Shown: in pieces, positions 34,419 through 43,771 of the stretch
How positions within the stretch are numbered: position 1 is the first letter of the stretch
Layout of the letters: every line of letters begins with the position of its first letter
Source: Vibrio gigantis
Lineage (GTDB): Bacteria > Pseudomonadota > Gammaproteobacteria > Enterobacterales > Vibrionaceae
Length of the DNA stretch: 64,000 nt
Assembly (NCBI RefSeq): GCF_024347515.1
Contig: NZ_AP025493.1
Coordinates: 1,364,001-1,428,000, forward strand
Direction: 5' to 3'
Notes under the pieces: generated by a model
The model's input: the letters and a program-made list of their open reading frames with translations, nothing else
Told to the model about the DNA's origin: nothing
The model's database searches: none
Translations under genes and position numbers: made by a program

Positions 34419-35213
34419 ATGAGATCTGGAATCGCTACTTTACAGTCTGAATTAGAAGCATTAGCACCAGCAGGACGCGTCGGTGTGATCGCGTTAGCAA
34501 CTGACTTTAATATTGAGCGAGATCTCGCCCAACTGTACCCAAGTGATGTGCAATCTTTTACTAGCCGTGTTCGAAATTACAATCCTTTGACCATTGATAA
34601 TTTACGCAGAATGGAGCCGGGAATTGCCGATTGTGCCGATACTATCTTACCGGGCACAGAGTTGGATGTTGTGATTTATGCATGTACCTCTGGCACGGTG
34701 GTTATCGGAAGCGAGCGAATTACCCAGCTTATTCATCAGTCTCGCCCAAACGCTGCGATAACGAATCCTGTGACCGCTGCCTTAGCGGCTTTCGATAGCT
34801 TTAAAGCTAAGCGCATCTCGGTATTAACGCCTTATACCGAAGCTGTGAATCAAGACGTGGCCGCATTTTTTGAGTCGCAAGGCATTGAGGTTTTGAGCAT
34901 TGCTGGCTTCGGCTTTGAAGATGACACCGCGATGACGTTCATTTCACCACAGGACATTAAACAAGCCGCGATTGAAGTCTGTGATCCGAACGCCGATTTA
35001 CTGTTTATCTCTTGTACTGCATTACGAGCTGCATCAGTCATCGAGACCATTGAAGCGGAATTAGATAAGCCCGTTGTTAGCAGCAATCAGGTATTGGCTT
35101 GGCACTCGCTTCAGTTGATGAATTACCCCACGCCTATCAAAGGCTTCGGTATGTTGTTAGAGCATCACTTTCAACCACCCTCAGATAATTGCCGAAGGTC
35201 ACAGTCGTTGTAA
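34419..35213 (+). CDS. Asp/Glu racemase superfamily protein (maleate isomerase/EutA-like)
   Basis: A protein of about 264 residues with the two-domain aspartate/glutamate racemase fold. Both catalytic cysteines are visible: ACTSGT (Cys89) and SCTALR (Cys199), each in a maleate-isomerase/arylmalonate-decarboxylase-like setting. GRVGVIALATDFNIE marks the first strand. EutA of hydroxyectoine catabolism belongs to this group. ATG at 34419 is preferred (AAGGAA 9 nt upstream); an upstream in-frame ATG at 34374 lacks a ribosome binding site. It is the first gene of the rightward unit that continues with M20, TRAP and M24 genes. Reaction (racemase, isomerase or decarboxylase) cannot be decided. Confidence 0.8.
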   Translation: MRSGIATLQSELEALAPAGRVGVIALATDFNIERDLAQLYPSDVQSFTSRVRNYNPLTIDNLRRMEPGIADCADTILPGTELDVVIYACTSGTVVIGSERITQLIHQSRPNAAITNPVTAALAAFDSFKAKRISVLTPYTEAVNQDVAAFFESQGIEVLSIAGFGFEDDTAMTFISPQDIKQAAIEVCDPNADLLFISCTALRAASVIETIEAELDKPVVSSNQVLAWHSLQLMNYPTPIKGFGMLLEHHFQPPSDNCRRSQSL

Positions 35214-35314
35214 CGACCTTTGATTAAAGCTGCTTGCTTCACGTTTACATTCAGCAGCCAAGCTAACTCTACATTTAACGTTAATACAAAGAATTACACT
35301 TTGGGATCACTACT

Positions 35315-36526
35315 ATGTCGTCTACTTTCTCGATAAAACCAGACCAACTGTCTTCGCAGCTTATTCAAAGCATGACGGAATGGCGTCAACACTTACATCG
35401 CTTTCCTGAATGCGGCTTTGACGTGAATCTCACCTCTGATTTCATCGCCAATCAACTACACAGTTTTGGAATAGAGGTGGTGCGTAACATCGGTAAAACA
35501 GGATTAGTGGGGATACTTCGTTCGGGATCAAATGAAGCAAGTATTGGCCTAAGAGCTGATATGGATGCTCTGCATATTCATGAACAAAACAGCTTCGCAC
35601 ATTGCTCACAACACGATGGAAAGATGCACGCTTGTGGCCACGATGGACACTCTGCAATGCTGCTTGGCGCAGCAAGTTATTTAGCCGAAAACCTATTGGC
35701 AGGGAACCCAACCTTCGATGGCACGGTGTATTTCATTTTTCAACCCGATGAAGAGCATGGCTGCGGCGCACAAGCGATGATTGATGATGGCCTGTTTGAG
35801 CGATTTTCGATTGATGAAGTGTATGGCGTACATAACTTTCCCGGTTTAGCGGAAGGTGAATTGATGGTTCGTCCTGGATCATTAATGGCCAGTGAGAGCA
35901 GCTTTGAGATCACGATCAACGGTGTGGGTGGGCATGCCGCTCTGCCGCATCAAGGTGTCGATCCTCTAGTCGTTGGCTCGCAAGTAATCCTTGGTCTGCA
36001 AACCATTGTCTCTCGCAATCTTAGCGCGATTCACGATACCGCTGTGGTTTCAGCAACTGAGTTTATTACAGACGGTACGGTTAACGTTATCCCAACCCAA
36101 GTGATTATTAAGGGAGATTGCCGTTGTTTTACTGAATCTTCTCTCGACCGAATCAAGCAAAGTATGGAGCGAATCGTGGCGGGCATTTGTCAGGCTGCAG
36201 GTGCGACCTACGAATTTGAGTTTATTAATACCTTCTACCCAACCATCAATAGTGAGCAACAAACCCAATATTCGGTTGCCGCCGCGCAGAAGGTGCTTGG
36301 TGTCGAGAACGTTAATGACGCCTGCGATCCACTGACAATTTCGGAAGATTTCTCAAGCATGTTACGCGTTAAACCGGGCTGTTATGTGCTGTTGGGTAAT
36401 GGCACGGAATCGGTCGGTGGCTGCGCATTGCATAACCCAAAATACGACTTTAACGACGGCATCTTAAAGCTCGGTGCGAGCTACTGGATTCAGTTGGTGA
36501 ACGACCGTTTAGCAAGATCAATTTAG
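35315..36526 (+). CDS. M20-family amidohydrolase (hippurate-hydrolase/DoeB2-like)
   Basis: A 403-residue metal-dependent N-acyl amino acid hydrolase. M20D motifs in order: RADMDAL, MHACGHDGHSAML with Cys/His metal ligands, PDEEHGCGAQAMI with the catalytic Glu pair, VHNFPGL, the lid-domain GGHAALPHQGVDP, and the C-terminal LHNPKYDFND His ligand. Such enzymes remove acyl groups from amino acids; DoeB2 of some ectoine clusters is of this type. It lies about 100 nt after the racemase-like gene and 170 nt before the TRAP genes, all in one direction. Cytosolic, no signal peptide. Confidence 0.87.
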   Translation: MSSTFSIKPDQLSSQLIQSMTEWRQHLHRFPECGFDVNLTSDFIANQLHSFGIEVVRNIGKTGLVGILRSGSNEASIGLRADMDALHIHEQNSFAHCSQHDGKMHACGHDGHSAMLLGAASYLAENLLAGNPTFDGTVYFIFQPDEEHGCGAQAMIDDGLFERFSIDEVYGVHNFPGLAEGELMVRPGSLMASESSFEITINGVGGHAALPHQGVDPLVVGSQVILGLQTIVSRNLSAIHDTAVVSATEFITDGTVNVIPTQVIIKGDCRCFTESSLDRIKQSMERIVAGICQAAGATYEFEFINTFYPTINSEQQTQYSVAAAQKVLGVENVNDACDPLTISEDFSSMLRVKPGCYVLLGNGTESVGGCALHNPKYDFNDGILKLGASYWIQLVNDRLARSI

Positions 36527-36697
36527 AAACGGCTCAATTAGAAGCAACAAGTAGAGAAACAGATTCAGCAGTGACGCATTTGGCACTGCAAGATGGCTGA
36601 CTTTAAACGGAGTTTATTGTCGATACAGCCAATACTGAAGCGCGTGAATTGGCCAAAGTCATCAGCGTGAAATTAGGATAATAAAAGGAAAGACAGG

Positions 36698-37741
36698 ATG
36701 AAACGATTAGGCGTAGCACTGCTAAGTTTGAGCATGGTTTTTGGCGTTCATGCCGAAACATGGAAGTTTGCTTCAGAAGAGGACAAAACAGACGTTCAAG
36801 ACATCTATGCGCAAAAATTTGCGGAAGTGATTAAGAAGGAATCTGATGGCGATATCCGTGTTCGCATCTATTACTACGGACAATTGGGTACAGAGAACGA
36901 CATCGTAGAATTGGCCGCTAAAGGCACCATTCAATTCGTGTCTGTAGGTGCGGGTCACTTAGGGTCTTATGTTCCCGAGGTTCAGGCAGTGAGCTTACCT
37001 TATGTGCTGGGTACTAACGAAGCGATTACGCATAAGGTCTTAACGGAAAGCCCAACCATTTACAACAAGTTGGCACCCAAGTTTGAGAGCGTAAACCTAA
37101 AGCTATTGTCGATGATGTCGGAAGGCGAAATGGTGTGGGGTGGTAACAAACCTATCCGTACACCTGAGGACTTTGCTAACCAGAAAATCCGTACTTTCAC
37201 TTCAACCATTCCTGTTGAAACCTACAAAGCGTTTGGTGCAACACCTACTCCTCTTTCTTGGGGTGAAGTGTACGGTTCACTGCAACTTAAGACTATCGAT
37301 AGCATGGTTAACCCTATCTACTTCATCTACAACGCGAAGTGGCATGAAGTTCAAGACTACTTGATGTTCCCAGGTCAGCAACCTTATGTGAGCACCGTTT
37401 CGACCAACAGCAAGTGGTACAACGGTTTGTCAGAGGAGAAGCAAGCGATGGTCGACAAAGCGATCAAAGCCGCAGATCAAGCTGCTTATGACTACCAGAT
37501 CCGCATCAACAAAGAGAACATGGACAAGATCCTGAAAGAGCGTCCAAGCATGCAAGTGGTTGTGTTGACGGATGAAGAGCGTGAGCGTTTTAAAACACTC
37601 AGCCAAAAACTGCACACCACCTACTATGACGTAGTGGCAAATGCCTACCCAGCAGGTCAGCAGAGTGAAGCTCGTGAGGGTGCGAAAAACATTCTCGAAG
37701 AAATCCTAGGTGAAGTGAAGGCTGCTTCAGCAACGCAATAA
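36698..37741 (+). CDS. TRAP transporter solute-binding protein, DctP family
   Basis: A 347-residue periplasmic receptor with signal peptide (LSLSMVFGVHAETW, cleaved near residue 19). The DctP pattern is seen in YAQKFAEVIKKESDGDIRVRIYYYGQLGTENDIVE, the ligand-binding KIRTFTSTIPVETYKAFGATPTPLSWGEVY region, and the helix EKQAMVDKAIKAADQAAYDYQ. UehA/TeaA ectoine receptors belong to the same broad family, but the ligand here cannot be read out. It is followed by a hairpin and the two permease genes. Confidence 0.9.
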   Translation: MKRLGVALLSLSMVFGVHAETWKFASEEDKTDVQDIYAQKFAEVIKKESDGDIRVRIYYYGQLGTENDIVELAAKGTIQFVSVGAGHLGSYVPEVQAVSLPYVLGTNEAITHKVLTESPTIYNKLAPKFESVNLKLLSMMSEGEMVWGGNKPIRTPEDFANQKIRTFTSTIPVETYKAFGATPTPLSWGEVYGSLQLKTIDSMVNPIYFIYNAKWHEVQDYLMFPGQQPYVSTVSTNSKWYNGLSEEKQAMVDKAIKAADQAAYDYQIRINKENMDKILKERPSMQVVVLTDEERERFKTLSQKLHTTYYDVVANAYPAGQQSEAREGAKNILEEILGEVKAASATQ

Positions 37742-37762
37742 AAAGCGTTAGTAAGGATGAAT

Positions 37763-37792
37763 GCTATCCGCTGTTCATTGGCGGCGGGTAGC
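37763..37792 (+). other. Stem-loop between TRAP binding-protein and small permease genes
   Basis: GCTATCCGC pairs with GCGGGTAGC (one G-T wobble) around a 12-nt loop. No T-run follows; it probably sets the ratio of receptor to permease. Confidence 0.5.
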
Positions 37793-37862
37793 TTATTCCC
37801 ACCTTCTCCAATTTGTGGCACTGGACCCCTGTCACTGAACGAAGTATGGAGCACTGCCTGTT

Positions 37863-38405
37863 ATGAAAGAACTGCTACATAAAATCAGTGTTGTGACGGA
37901 AAAGCTAGAGCGCTTTTTGATCATGACCGCCATTCTTACGATGATGATTAACTCTACGGCCAATGCGATTGGTCGGTATGCTTTTAACAAAAGCCTGTTT
38001 TTTTCAGAAGAGCTCAATCAATTTCTGATTGTGTCTGTGACCTTTATTGGCTTCGCTTATGCAGTGCGCCAAGGGCGAAATATACGCATGACTGCGGTCT
38101 ACGATTCACTAAGCACAAAAGCTCAAAAAGTTCTCACAACCATTATTGCGCTACTCACTGCCATGTTGATGTTCTATCTCACCTACCACGCGTTCTTCTA
38201 CGTCAAAGAGTTGAAAGACATCAATCGATTAAGCCCAGCTCTTCAATTCCCTGTGTTTTGGGTATACGCAATCATCCCTATCGGCTTTTTCATCGCCGGA
38301 TTGCAATACAGCATGAGTTTCTTGATGAACCTGCTGCACAAAGATATCTACGTGTCATTTGACGTGATTGAAAATAGAAATACAAAAGTAGGTGAGTTCG
38401 AATGA
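37863..38405 (+). CDS. TRAP transporter small permease, DctQ family
   Basis: A 180-residue inner-membrane protein with four hydrophobic helices (about residues 20-38, 48-66, 88-108, 130-152) and the DctQ pattern NAIGRYAFNKSLFFSEELNQFLIVSVTFIGFAYAVRQGRNIRM in the first half. It overlaps the large permease by an ATGA (stop/start), showing tight translational coupling. Pairs with DctM and DctP of this operon. Confidence 0.9.
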   Translation: MKELLHKISVVTEKLERFLIMTAILTMMINSTANAIGRYAFNKSLFFSEELNQFLIVSVTFIGFAYAVRQGRNIRMTAVYDSLSTKAQKVLTTIIALLTAMLMFYLTYHAFFYVKELKDINRLSPALQFPVFWVYAIIPIGFFIAGLQYSMSFLMNLLHKDIYVSFDVIENRNTKVGEFE

Positions 38406-39745
38406 GCGATGTTGCACAGTTTTTCTCGGACATTATTGCGGGCGAATTAGATATTTATGTCATTACATTTACCCTTGTCTCTGTGATGGTGATTCTACTG
38501 TTTTTGAGCTTCCCTATGATTGTGCCGTTAGCGGTTGGGGCTTTGATTGGCTTGATTCATTTCTCTCAGGTTGAGCCCGGCGTATTGATTCAGCAGATGG
38601 TGACAGGTATCTCACCTAACGCACTGATTGCGGTGCCGATGTTCATCTTGGCTGCGGATATTATGACGCGTGGTCACACAGCGTATAACTTACTGGGTCT
38701 GATTCAAGCGTTTGTAGGGCATCTGCGTGGCGGGCTGCCGATTACCACCTGCATTAGCTGTACTCTATTTGGATCTGTTTCTGGTTCGACCCAAGCCACC
38801 GTGGTGTCGGTTGGTCAAATCATGCGTCCGAAATTGTTGCAAGCAGGGTACAAAGACAGTTTTGTGATGGCTCTGATCATCAATGCCAGTGACATCGCGT
38901 TTCTTATCCCACCTAGTATCGGTCTGATTCTTTACGGCACCTTAGCCAATGCCAGTGTAGGTGAGCTATTCATTGCAGGTATCGGCCCAGGTTTAGTGCT
39001 CGCGACCTTGTTCTCCCTATACAGCTATGCCTATAGCGTGAAACACAGTGACACCATCTCTTTGGTTGAAAAAGCCAATACTGTAGAACGCATTGAAGCG
39101 ATTAAGAAAGCGATTCTTCCTCTTGGTTTCCCCGCTTTGATCATCGGTGGTATCTATTCTGGCGTAGTCACACCTACCGAAGCAGCCTCATTTGCAGTGT
39201 TGTATGCAATCATCGTTGAGTGCATTTTCTATCGCAAACTTGGCGTAAAAGACATCTGTGATGCAGCGTTAAATACCGGCTTGATTACCGCGGTTGTGTT
39301 TGTGCTGGTGGGTGTCGGTCAGGCGTTCTCTTGGTATATCTCGTTTGAACAAATTCCTCAGGAATTATTGGCTCCTCTTAATTTAGAAGATGCTTCACCT
39401 GAATTCATTCTGTTTGTCATCGCACTGACTTTCTTTGTCGGCTGCATGTTTGTGGACTCTTTGGTGGTTTTGCTAATTTTAACGCCGATCTTTATGCCGA
39501 TTGTTGATGCAGCAGGTATCGACCCAATCTTGGTCGGTGTGATGGTGACGTTACAAATGGCGATAGGTTCTGCAACGCCGCCATTCGGTTGTGACATCTT
39601 TACCGCAATTGCGATTTTCGAGCGACCTTATATGGAAGTCATCCGCGGAACACTGCCGTTTTTCCTTATCTTGATATTGATGTCTGCATTGCTAATTTTC
39701 TTCCCAAGTATCGCTCTGTTACCAAGAGACATTTTATTCAATTAA
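38402..39745 (+). CDS. TRAP transporter large permease, DctM family
   Basis: A 447-residue inner-membrane subunit with about 12 helices. Family loops are visible: GISPNALIAVPMFILAADIM, LFGSVSGSTQATVVSVG (sodium/substrate loop), LIPPSIGLILYG, GVVTPTEAASFAVLYA and the C-terminal MAIGSATPPFGCDIFTA. It forms the transport channel with the small permease it overlaps by 4 nt. Imports the ligand of the upstream DctP-like receptor using a sodium gradient. Confidence 0.92.
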   Translation: MSDVAQFFSDIIAGELDIYVITFTLVSVMVILLFLSFPMIVPLAVGALIGLIHFSQVEPGVLIQQMVTGISPNALIAVPMFILAADIMTRGHTAYNLLGLIQAFVGHLRGGLPITTCISCTLFGSVSGSTQATVVSVGQIMRPKLLQAGYKDSFVMALIINASDIAFLIPPSIGLILYGTLANASVGELFIAGIGPGLVLATLFSLYSYAYSVKHSDTISLVEKANTVERIEAIKKAILPLGFPALIIGGIYSGVVTPTEAASFAVLYAIIVECIFYRKLGVKDICDAALNTGLITAVVFVLVGVGQAFSWYISFEQIPQELLAPLNLEDASPEFILFVIALTFFVGCMFVDSLVVLLILTPIFMPIVDAAGIDPILVGVMVTLQMAIGSATPPFGCDIFTAIAIFERPYMEVIRGTLPFFLILILMSALLIFFPSIALLPRDILFN

Positions 39746-39783
39746 TACGCCTAGCTACCCGTTATTCAATCAAGGATAGAGAT

Positions 39784-40965
39784 ATGAGTATATTGCCGCT
39801 AACACCTCCACAGAGAGGGTTTGAATCAGCAGAATTAGAGCTGCGCACCGTTGAGTTGCAAAAACGGCTTCGTGCTCAAAACATCGATGCCGCATTTTTT
39901 ACTACTGAGCCTGAATTTCGCTACTTCAGTGGCTTCAAATCGCAGTTTTGGGAAAGCCCAACTCGACCTTGGTTTTTGGTTGTGCCTGCGTTTGGTAAGC
40001 CTATCGCTGTGGTGCCAGAGATTGGTGTCGCTGGCTTTGATGATACATGGATTGACGATGTGCGCAGTTGGCCATCACCAAGGCCAGAAGACGACGGTAT
40101 CTCTTTGCTAGCGGCTACGCTATCTGAAGTCTCCAAAGGTTCTCGTCGAATCGGTTCGATGATCGGCCCAGAAACACATCTGCGTATGCCAGCCACTAAC
40201 TATGCATTGTTACAGCAGAAACTAAGCCAACATAGTGTGGTGGATGTGTCGCTGATGATTCGCGATCTGCGCAGTGTTAAATCTCAAGCCGAAATCGATA
40301 AAGTACGCTTTGCGTGCCAAGTCACGGCGGCGGGTTTTGAGTATCTTCGCCAAAATTTAACAATAGGCATGACAGAGCGACAGGCGTGTAAAGCAATGCA
40401 TTTAGAGGTGCTACGCTTGGGCGCTGATGCATGTCCTTATCTGATCTCGGCATCCGGCCAAGGTGGTTATGACAACATCATCATGGGACCAACCGATCGC
40501 GTGCTCTCTGAAGGAGATGTTTTGATCATCGATACGGGTGCTAACTTTGATGGCTACTTTAGCGACTTTGACCGGAACTATGCGTTTGGATATGCGCAGC
40601 CAGATACAATAGCGGCTTATGACGCGGTATATCAGTCGACAGAAGCAGGGCTAGCGATTGCTGAACCGGGACGAACAACCGGAGACGTGTGGCAAGCCAT
40701 GTGGTCGGTGCTTGAAAAGAATGGTGCACTCGGCAACGATGTGGGTCGTATGGGGCACGGGTTGGGTATGCAGTTAACCGAATGGCCATCACATGTCCCT
40801 AACGGTGATGTGATCTTAAAACCCGGTATGGTGCTAACGCTTGAGCCGGGCATGGCATTTGCGAAAAATCGTATGATGGTGCACGAGGAGAACATCGTTA
40901 TTACTGAATCTGGGTGTGAAATGTTGCACCAAAGGACATGGCAATCGATGCCGGTTATTAGCTAA
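39784..40965 (+). CDS. M24-family hydrolase (Xaa-Pro peptidase/ectoine-hydrolase-like)
   Basis: A 393-residue pita-bread-fold enzyme of the creatinase/prolidase/DoeA type. An N-terminal creatinase-like domain (about 1-155) precedes the catalytic domain. All five metal-ligand positions can be matched: IIDTGANFDG, FSDFDRNYA, GHGLGMQ, TLEPGM and HEENIVIT. Metallopeptidases of this group cleave Xaa-Pro bonds, whereas DoeA/EutD opens the ectoine ring and has similar length. The context (TRAP, AsnC, EutA-like, M20) favours a small-molecule ring or amide hydrolase over a peptidase, but sequence inspection cannot settle it. AAGGA precedes ATG. Confidence 0.83.
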   Translation: MSILPLTPPQRGFESAELELRTVELQKRLRAQNIDAAFFTTEPEFRYFSGFKSQFWESPTRPWFLVVPAFGKPIAVVPEIGVAGFDDTWIDDVRSWPSPRPEDDGISLLAATLSEVSKGSRRIGSMIGPETHLRMPATNYALLQQKLSQHSVVDVSLMIRDLRSVKSQAEIDKVRFACQVTAAGFEYLRQNLTIGMTERQACKAMHLEVLRLGADACPYLISASGQGGYDNIIMGPTDRVLSEGDVLIIDTGANFDGYFSDFDRNYAFGYAQPDTIAAYDAVYQSTEAGLAIAEPGRTTGDVWQAMWSVLEKNGALGNDVGRMGHGLGMQLTEWPSHVPNGDVILKPGMVLTLEPGMAFAKNRMMVHEENIVITESGCEMLHQRTWQSMPVIS

Positions 40966-41043
40966 CAAAATCATTAGCTAAAAGCTATAAGGTAACAAGT
41001 CGCTTTAAATTGCTCTCTTGAAGCTTTTGTCCATCTAAAGATT

Positions 41044-41069
41044 AAGCCGTTATATAAATAGCGGCTTTT
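41044..41069 (+). terminator. Terminator of the racemase-M20-TRAP-M24 unit
   Basis: AAGCCGTTAT-ATAA-ATAGCGGCTT (one wobble) followed by TTAT. Confidence 0.7.
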
Positions 41070-41204
41070 ATATCAACTTCATTCTCAATATGAGAAAGGC
41101 TTTTTAGATTCACCTAACTGACTGTTAAATAATAATTAATTTTCGGCACTATATTTGCTCTATTCCTTTCTACTCGCTTATGGCTAGTTAAAAGAGGGAA
41201 TATA

Positions 41205-42887
41205 ATGAGAAATTGGAATTCAGTCATACTACCTAGTTGCCTAATCCCCTGTGCTGCGATGGCACTGACTACCGCTGATCTTACCTTTGAATCTGGTGCG
41301 GATGCCTCCAATTATTCAGCGAAAGGTAAACCCAACATTACTTATTCGATAGCTGATTCACTCCCACAAGATGTCTTAAGCAATGTGTATTCGATGCTCC
41401 CTGAAGGAAGTACGGTGAACAGCGCATTTATTGCGCCCGAGCGTTATTCGAGTATTGATATTGACGATGAGTTGAACGGTGCGGAGTACGCATTGGCGAA
41501 AATCACTTTCTTGAATGAAGGGGCTGGTTATCGAAACTCCCTTGGTTACTTCGTATTTGATACAAACAATCCACCGGTCACCAAAGATGACATTAATGCA
41601 CATGTGATTGTGTTTCCTAATACTTCAGTTGCGAGTGCAGGTGAGATGCAAGAGGGCGACACCATCGATTTAAGTGTTGAACTTACCGCTGGCCAAACAC
41701 TGGCCTTCTTCATCATTTCTAATGGTTGGGGGTGGTCGGGGTCTTATAACAATATTGACAGCCTTAGTAGTTGGGGGACGCCTTTTTATAGCTACCCTGC
41801 AATTAACCCTGAAGCAACCGCTGAGAATAGAAGGCACAATGTTGCGTTTCTCGATACAGAGAATGAATTCCTAGTGATTGGCTTTGAGGATATTTACCGA
41901 CCTAGCGGAGACAATGATTTTAATGATCTGATCTTTACGGTAGAGGTGACACCATTCGAAGCTATTGATGGTGTTAATGAAGATGGCACAACAGACTCTA
42001 AGTACGAAGTGCTTGTTCAAGAAAACAATGATGATGTGACGGTGACATCGGTTTATCCAAGTTCAGACACTTTTGCTACTCTCGCATTCGAGGATAATTG
42101 GCCTCTTAAAGGCGATTACGATTTTAATGACGTTGTATGGCGCTACCGAGTGACAGAGCTTTTAAATGGTCAAAGAGAACTGAAAACTATCACGATTGAT
42201 TACACGTTACAGGCAATGGGGGCTGGGTACTCGAACGGTTACGCTGTACAGCTACCCAATGTGCTTCCTGGTAATGTTGCCTCTACTACGCTAACGAGAA
42301 ACGGCGTTGCTGTTGAACACACCATATTGAAAGCTGACGACAGTGAAACAGTTCTAATTGTCTCAGAAAATTTGAAACTCGATTTAGAAACCTTGGGTGA
42401 AATTGATGAGAGCTGCGAATTTTATCGAACTCAAAGCGCTTGTGCAGCACAGCAAAATGCTGGAGCTTTGAGCTATCAACTGTCTGTTGAATTTACTAAT
42501 CCTGTCTCTCGAGATGGCATCGGATACCCACCTTACGATTCATTTATTTTTGCTTCTGAGCATACATATCACGGTGATTTCGTTGGTACTCCTCCTGGTA
42601 TGACGTGGCAAACTCATCTCAAGCCGTTTTCTGGTACCAGTGATATGAATAACGCCTTGTTTAACATTCATGACGATAACTCATCAGGCTCTGAATCTTT
42701 CAAAACAAGCAACAACATGCCTTGGGTCATTAACATTCGTGACGAATGGGATCACCCCATCGAGTATATTGATATTAGTGATGCTTATCTGTCGTTTCCT
42801 ACATGGGTAACCAGCAGTGGTGAGACGGATGGTGAATGGTACAAGGCATCAGTCACCAATAAAGTTATTTCAGCAACGGATGAGTAG
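41205..42887 (+). CDS. LruC-domain (DUF4114/DUF4842) secreted protein
   Basis: A 560-residue exported protein (signal peptide about 1-20, ending AAMA). The middle carries a DUF4114-like domain (FLVIGFEDIYRPSGDNDFNDLIF) and then a LruC-type DUF4842 domain (FEDNWPLKGDYDFNDVVWRYR); both hold the D-x-D-F-N-D motif thought to bind calcium. The C-terminal third is beta-rich with a Cys pair (CEFYRTQSAC). LruC proteins are usually surface-exposed lipoproteins or secreted matrix-like proteins of unknown role. A glycine-rich lipoprotein gene starts 9 nt after its stop, so the two are co-translated and may form a surface complex. Confidence 0.82.
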   Translation: MRNWNSVILPSCLIPCAAMALTTADLTFESGADASNYSAKGKPNITYSIADSLPQDVLSNVYSMLPEGSTVNSAFIAPERYSSIDIDDELNGAEYALAKITFLNEGAGYRNSLGYFVFDTNNPPVTKDDINAHVIVFPNTSVASAGEMQEGDTIDLSVELTAGQTLAFFIISNGWGWSGSYNNIDSLSSWGTPFYSYPAINPEATAENRRHNVAFLDTENEFLVIGFEDIYRPSGDNDFNDLIFTVEVTPFEAIDGVNEDGTTDSKYEVLVQENNDDVTVTSVYPSSDTFATLAFEDNWPLKGDYDFNDVVWRYRVTELLNGQRELKTITIDYTLQAMGAGYSNGYAVQLPNVLPGNVASTTLTRNGVAVEHTILKADDSETVLIVSENLKLDLETLGEIDESCEFYRTQSACAAQQNAGALSYQLSVEFTNPVSRDGIGYPPYDSFIFASEHTYHGDFVGTPPGMTWQTHLKPFSGTSDMNNALFNIHDDNSSGSESFKTSNNMPWVINIRDEWDHPIEYIDISDAYLSFPTWVTSSGETDGEWYKASVTNKVISATDE

Positions 42888-42896
42888 GAGAGCCCC

Positions 42897-43355
42897 ATGA
42901 ATAATATAAACAAATTAATTACCCTAACATCTCTCTCATTAGTCATCAGTGCCTGTGGCGGTGGAGGAGGTGGCGGTGGCGGCGGTGGTAACTCGAGTGC
43001 TTCGCCAGCGGTCGCAGCGATAACCAGTACAGCAGATATCGTCGCCCAAGAGGGATTTTCGTTTGATGTCGGTGAGAAGATCAGTTTGTCGATGGACTAT
43101 ACCGGAACAACTTCGGGGGCACTGCATTTGTACGCCAAAGCTGCGCATGTGATGAGCAACGGTGATGTGGTGGCTGATCCTCTTTCTAGAATTACAACCG
43201 TGTACCCAACGCACACTGATGTGGTGGAGTTAGAGGTGAATGGTAATTGGGAACAAATTTATGCGCGTTGGGTGCCAATGAGTAGCAGTGAATTTGAGCA
43301 AAATTGGGTCATCAAACTCGATCAGTCGAGCAACAGTTACCACTTGGCTTTTTAG
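42897..43355 (+). CDS. Lipoprotein with poly-glycine linker
   Basis: A 152-residue lipoprotein. The signal ends at the lipobox VISACGG (Cys about 20), directly followed by an 11-Gly run, a flexible tether. The folded remainder (about 45-150) is beta-rich (ISLSMDYTGTTSGALHLYAKAAHVM, WEQIYARWVPMSS). No family recognised. It starts 9 nt after the LruC gene, so it is likely its membrane-anchored partner. The poly-Gly stretch is encoded by a GGN run that may be slippage-prone. Confidence 0.78.
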   Translation: MNNINKLITLTSLSLVISACGGGGGGGGGGGNSSASPAVAAITSTADIVAQEGFSFDVGEKISLSMDYTGTTSGALHLYAKAAHVMSNGDVVADPLSRITTVYPTHTDVVELEVNGNWEQIYARWVPMSSSEFEQNWVIKLDQSSNSYHLAF

Positions 43356-43399
43356 TTGAACTAACCACGTTTTATTATCTCAAAATTGGCAATAAAAAT

Positions 43400-43429
43400 G
43401 AGAGCACCTAACTTGATTATGGTGCTCTC
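43400..43429 (+). terminator. Hairpin after the LruC/lipoprotein operon
   Basis: GAGAGCACC pairs perfectly with GGTGCTCTC around a 12-nt loop; only scattered Ts follow. It lies in the 416-nt gap 43356-43771 that otherwise holds the betI promoter region. Confidence 0.55.
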
Positions 43430-43738
43430 GTTATATCTGATTTTCATTTTTACGCTTCATCAACTCTACCTTCTTCTAGACAAATAAAGGTGCTTGTTAG
43501 TTGTGTATCTCCTTGTTTCGGTACATAAGATGATTGGTTGATATTTGTTCTAATCAATAAAAAACATTTGACCAATAACTATCACACCTCAAATCTTTAA
43601 TTGTTTTCGTTAGTGCTCTAAATGATATTTAACTTATTGTTTTTGATGGGTTTTGACCTTTTGAATGGTGTGTTGTTACGAATTTGTTTTAAATAATCAT
43701 TTGAACCCTAACTAAATTTCTGTCATTTTATATTTAAC

Positions 43739-43748
43739 TGAACGTTCA
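43739..43748. promoter_or_regulatory. Candidate BetI operator
   Basis: TGAACGTTCA is a perfect palindrome, within CTGAACGTTCAAT, 24-33 nt before the betI start codon. It resembles BetI boxes of the ATTGAACGTTCAAT type that I recall from enterics and vibrios. Autorepression is likely. Confidence 0.6.
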
Positions 43749-43771
43749 ATAAAAAATAAAAGGACTAAGAA

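Noticed and set aside
43537..43560. LuxR/HapR-like half-site (AATCAATAA) upstream of betI
   Set aside because: Only one half fits the quorum-sensing consensus. Co-regulation of bet genes by LuxR in Vibrio harveyi is something I recall, but this sequence alone does not support a site.
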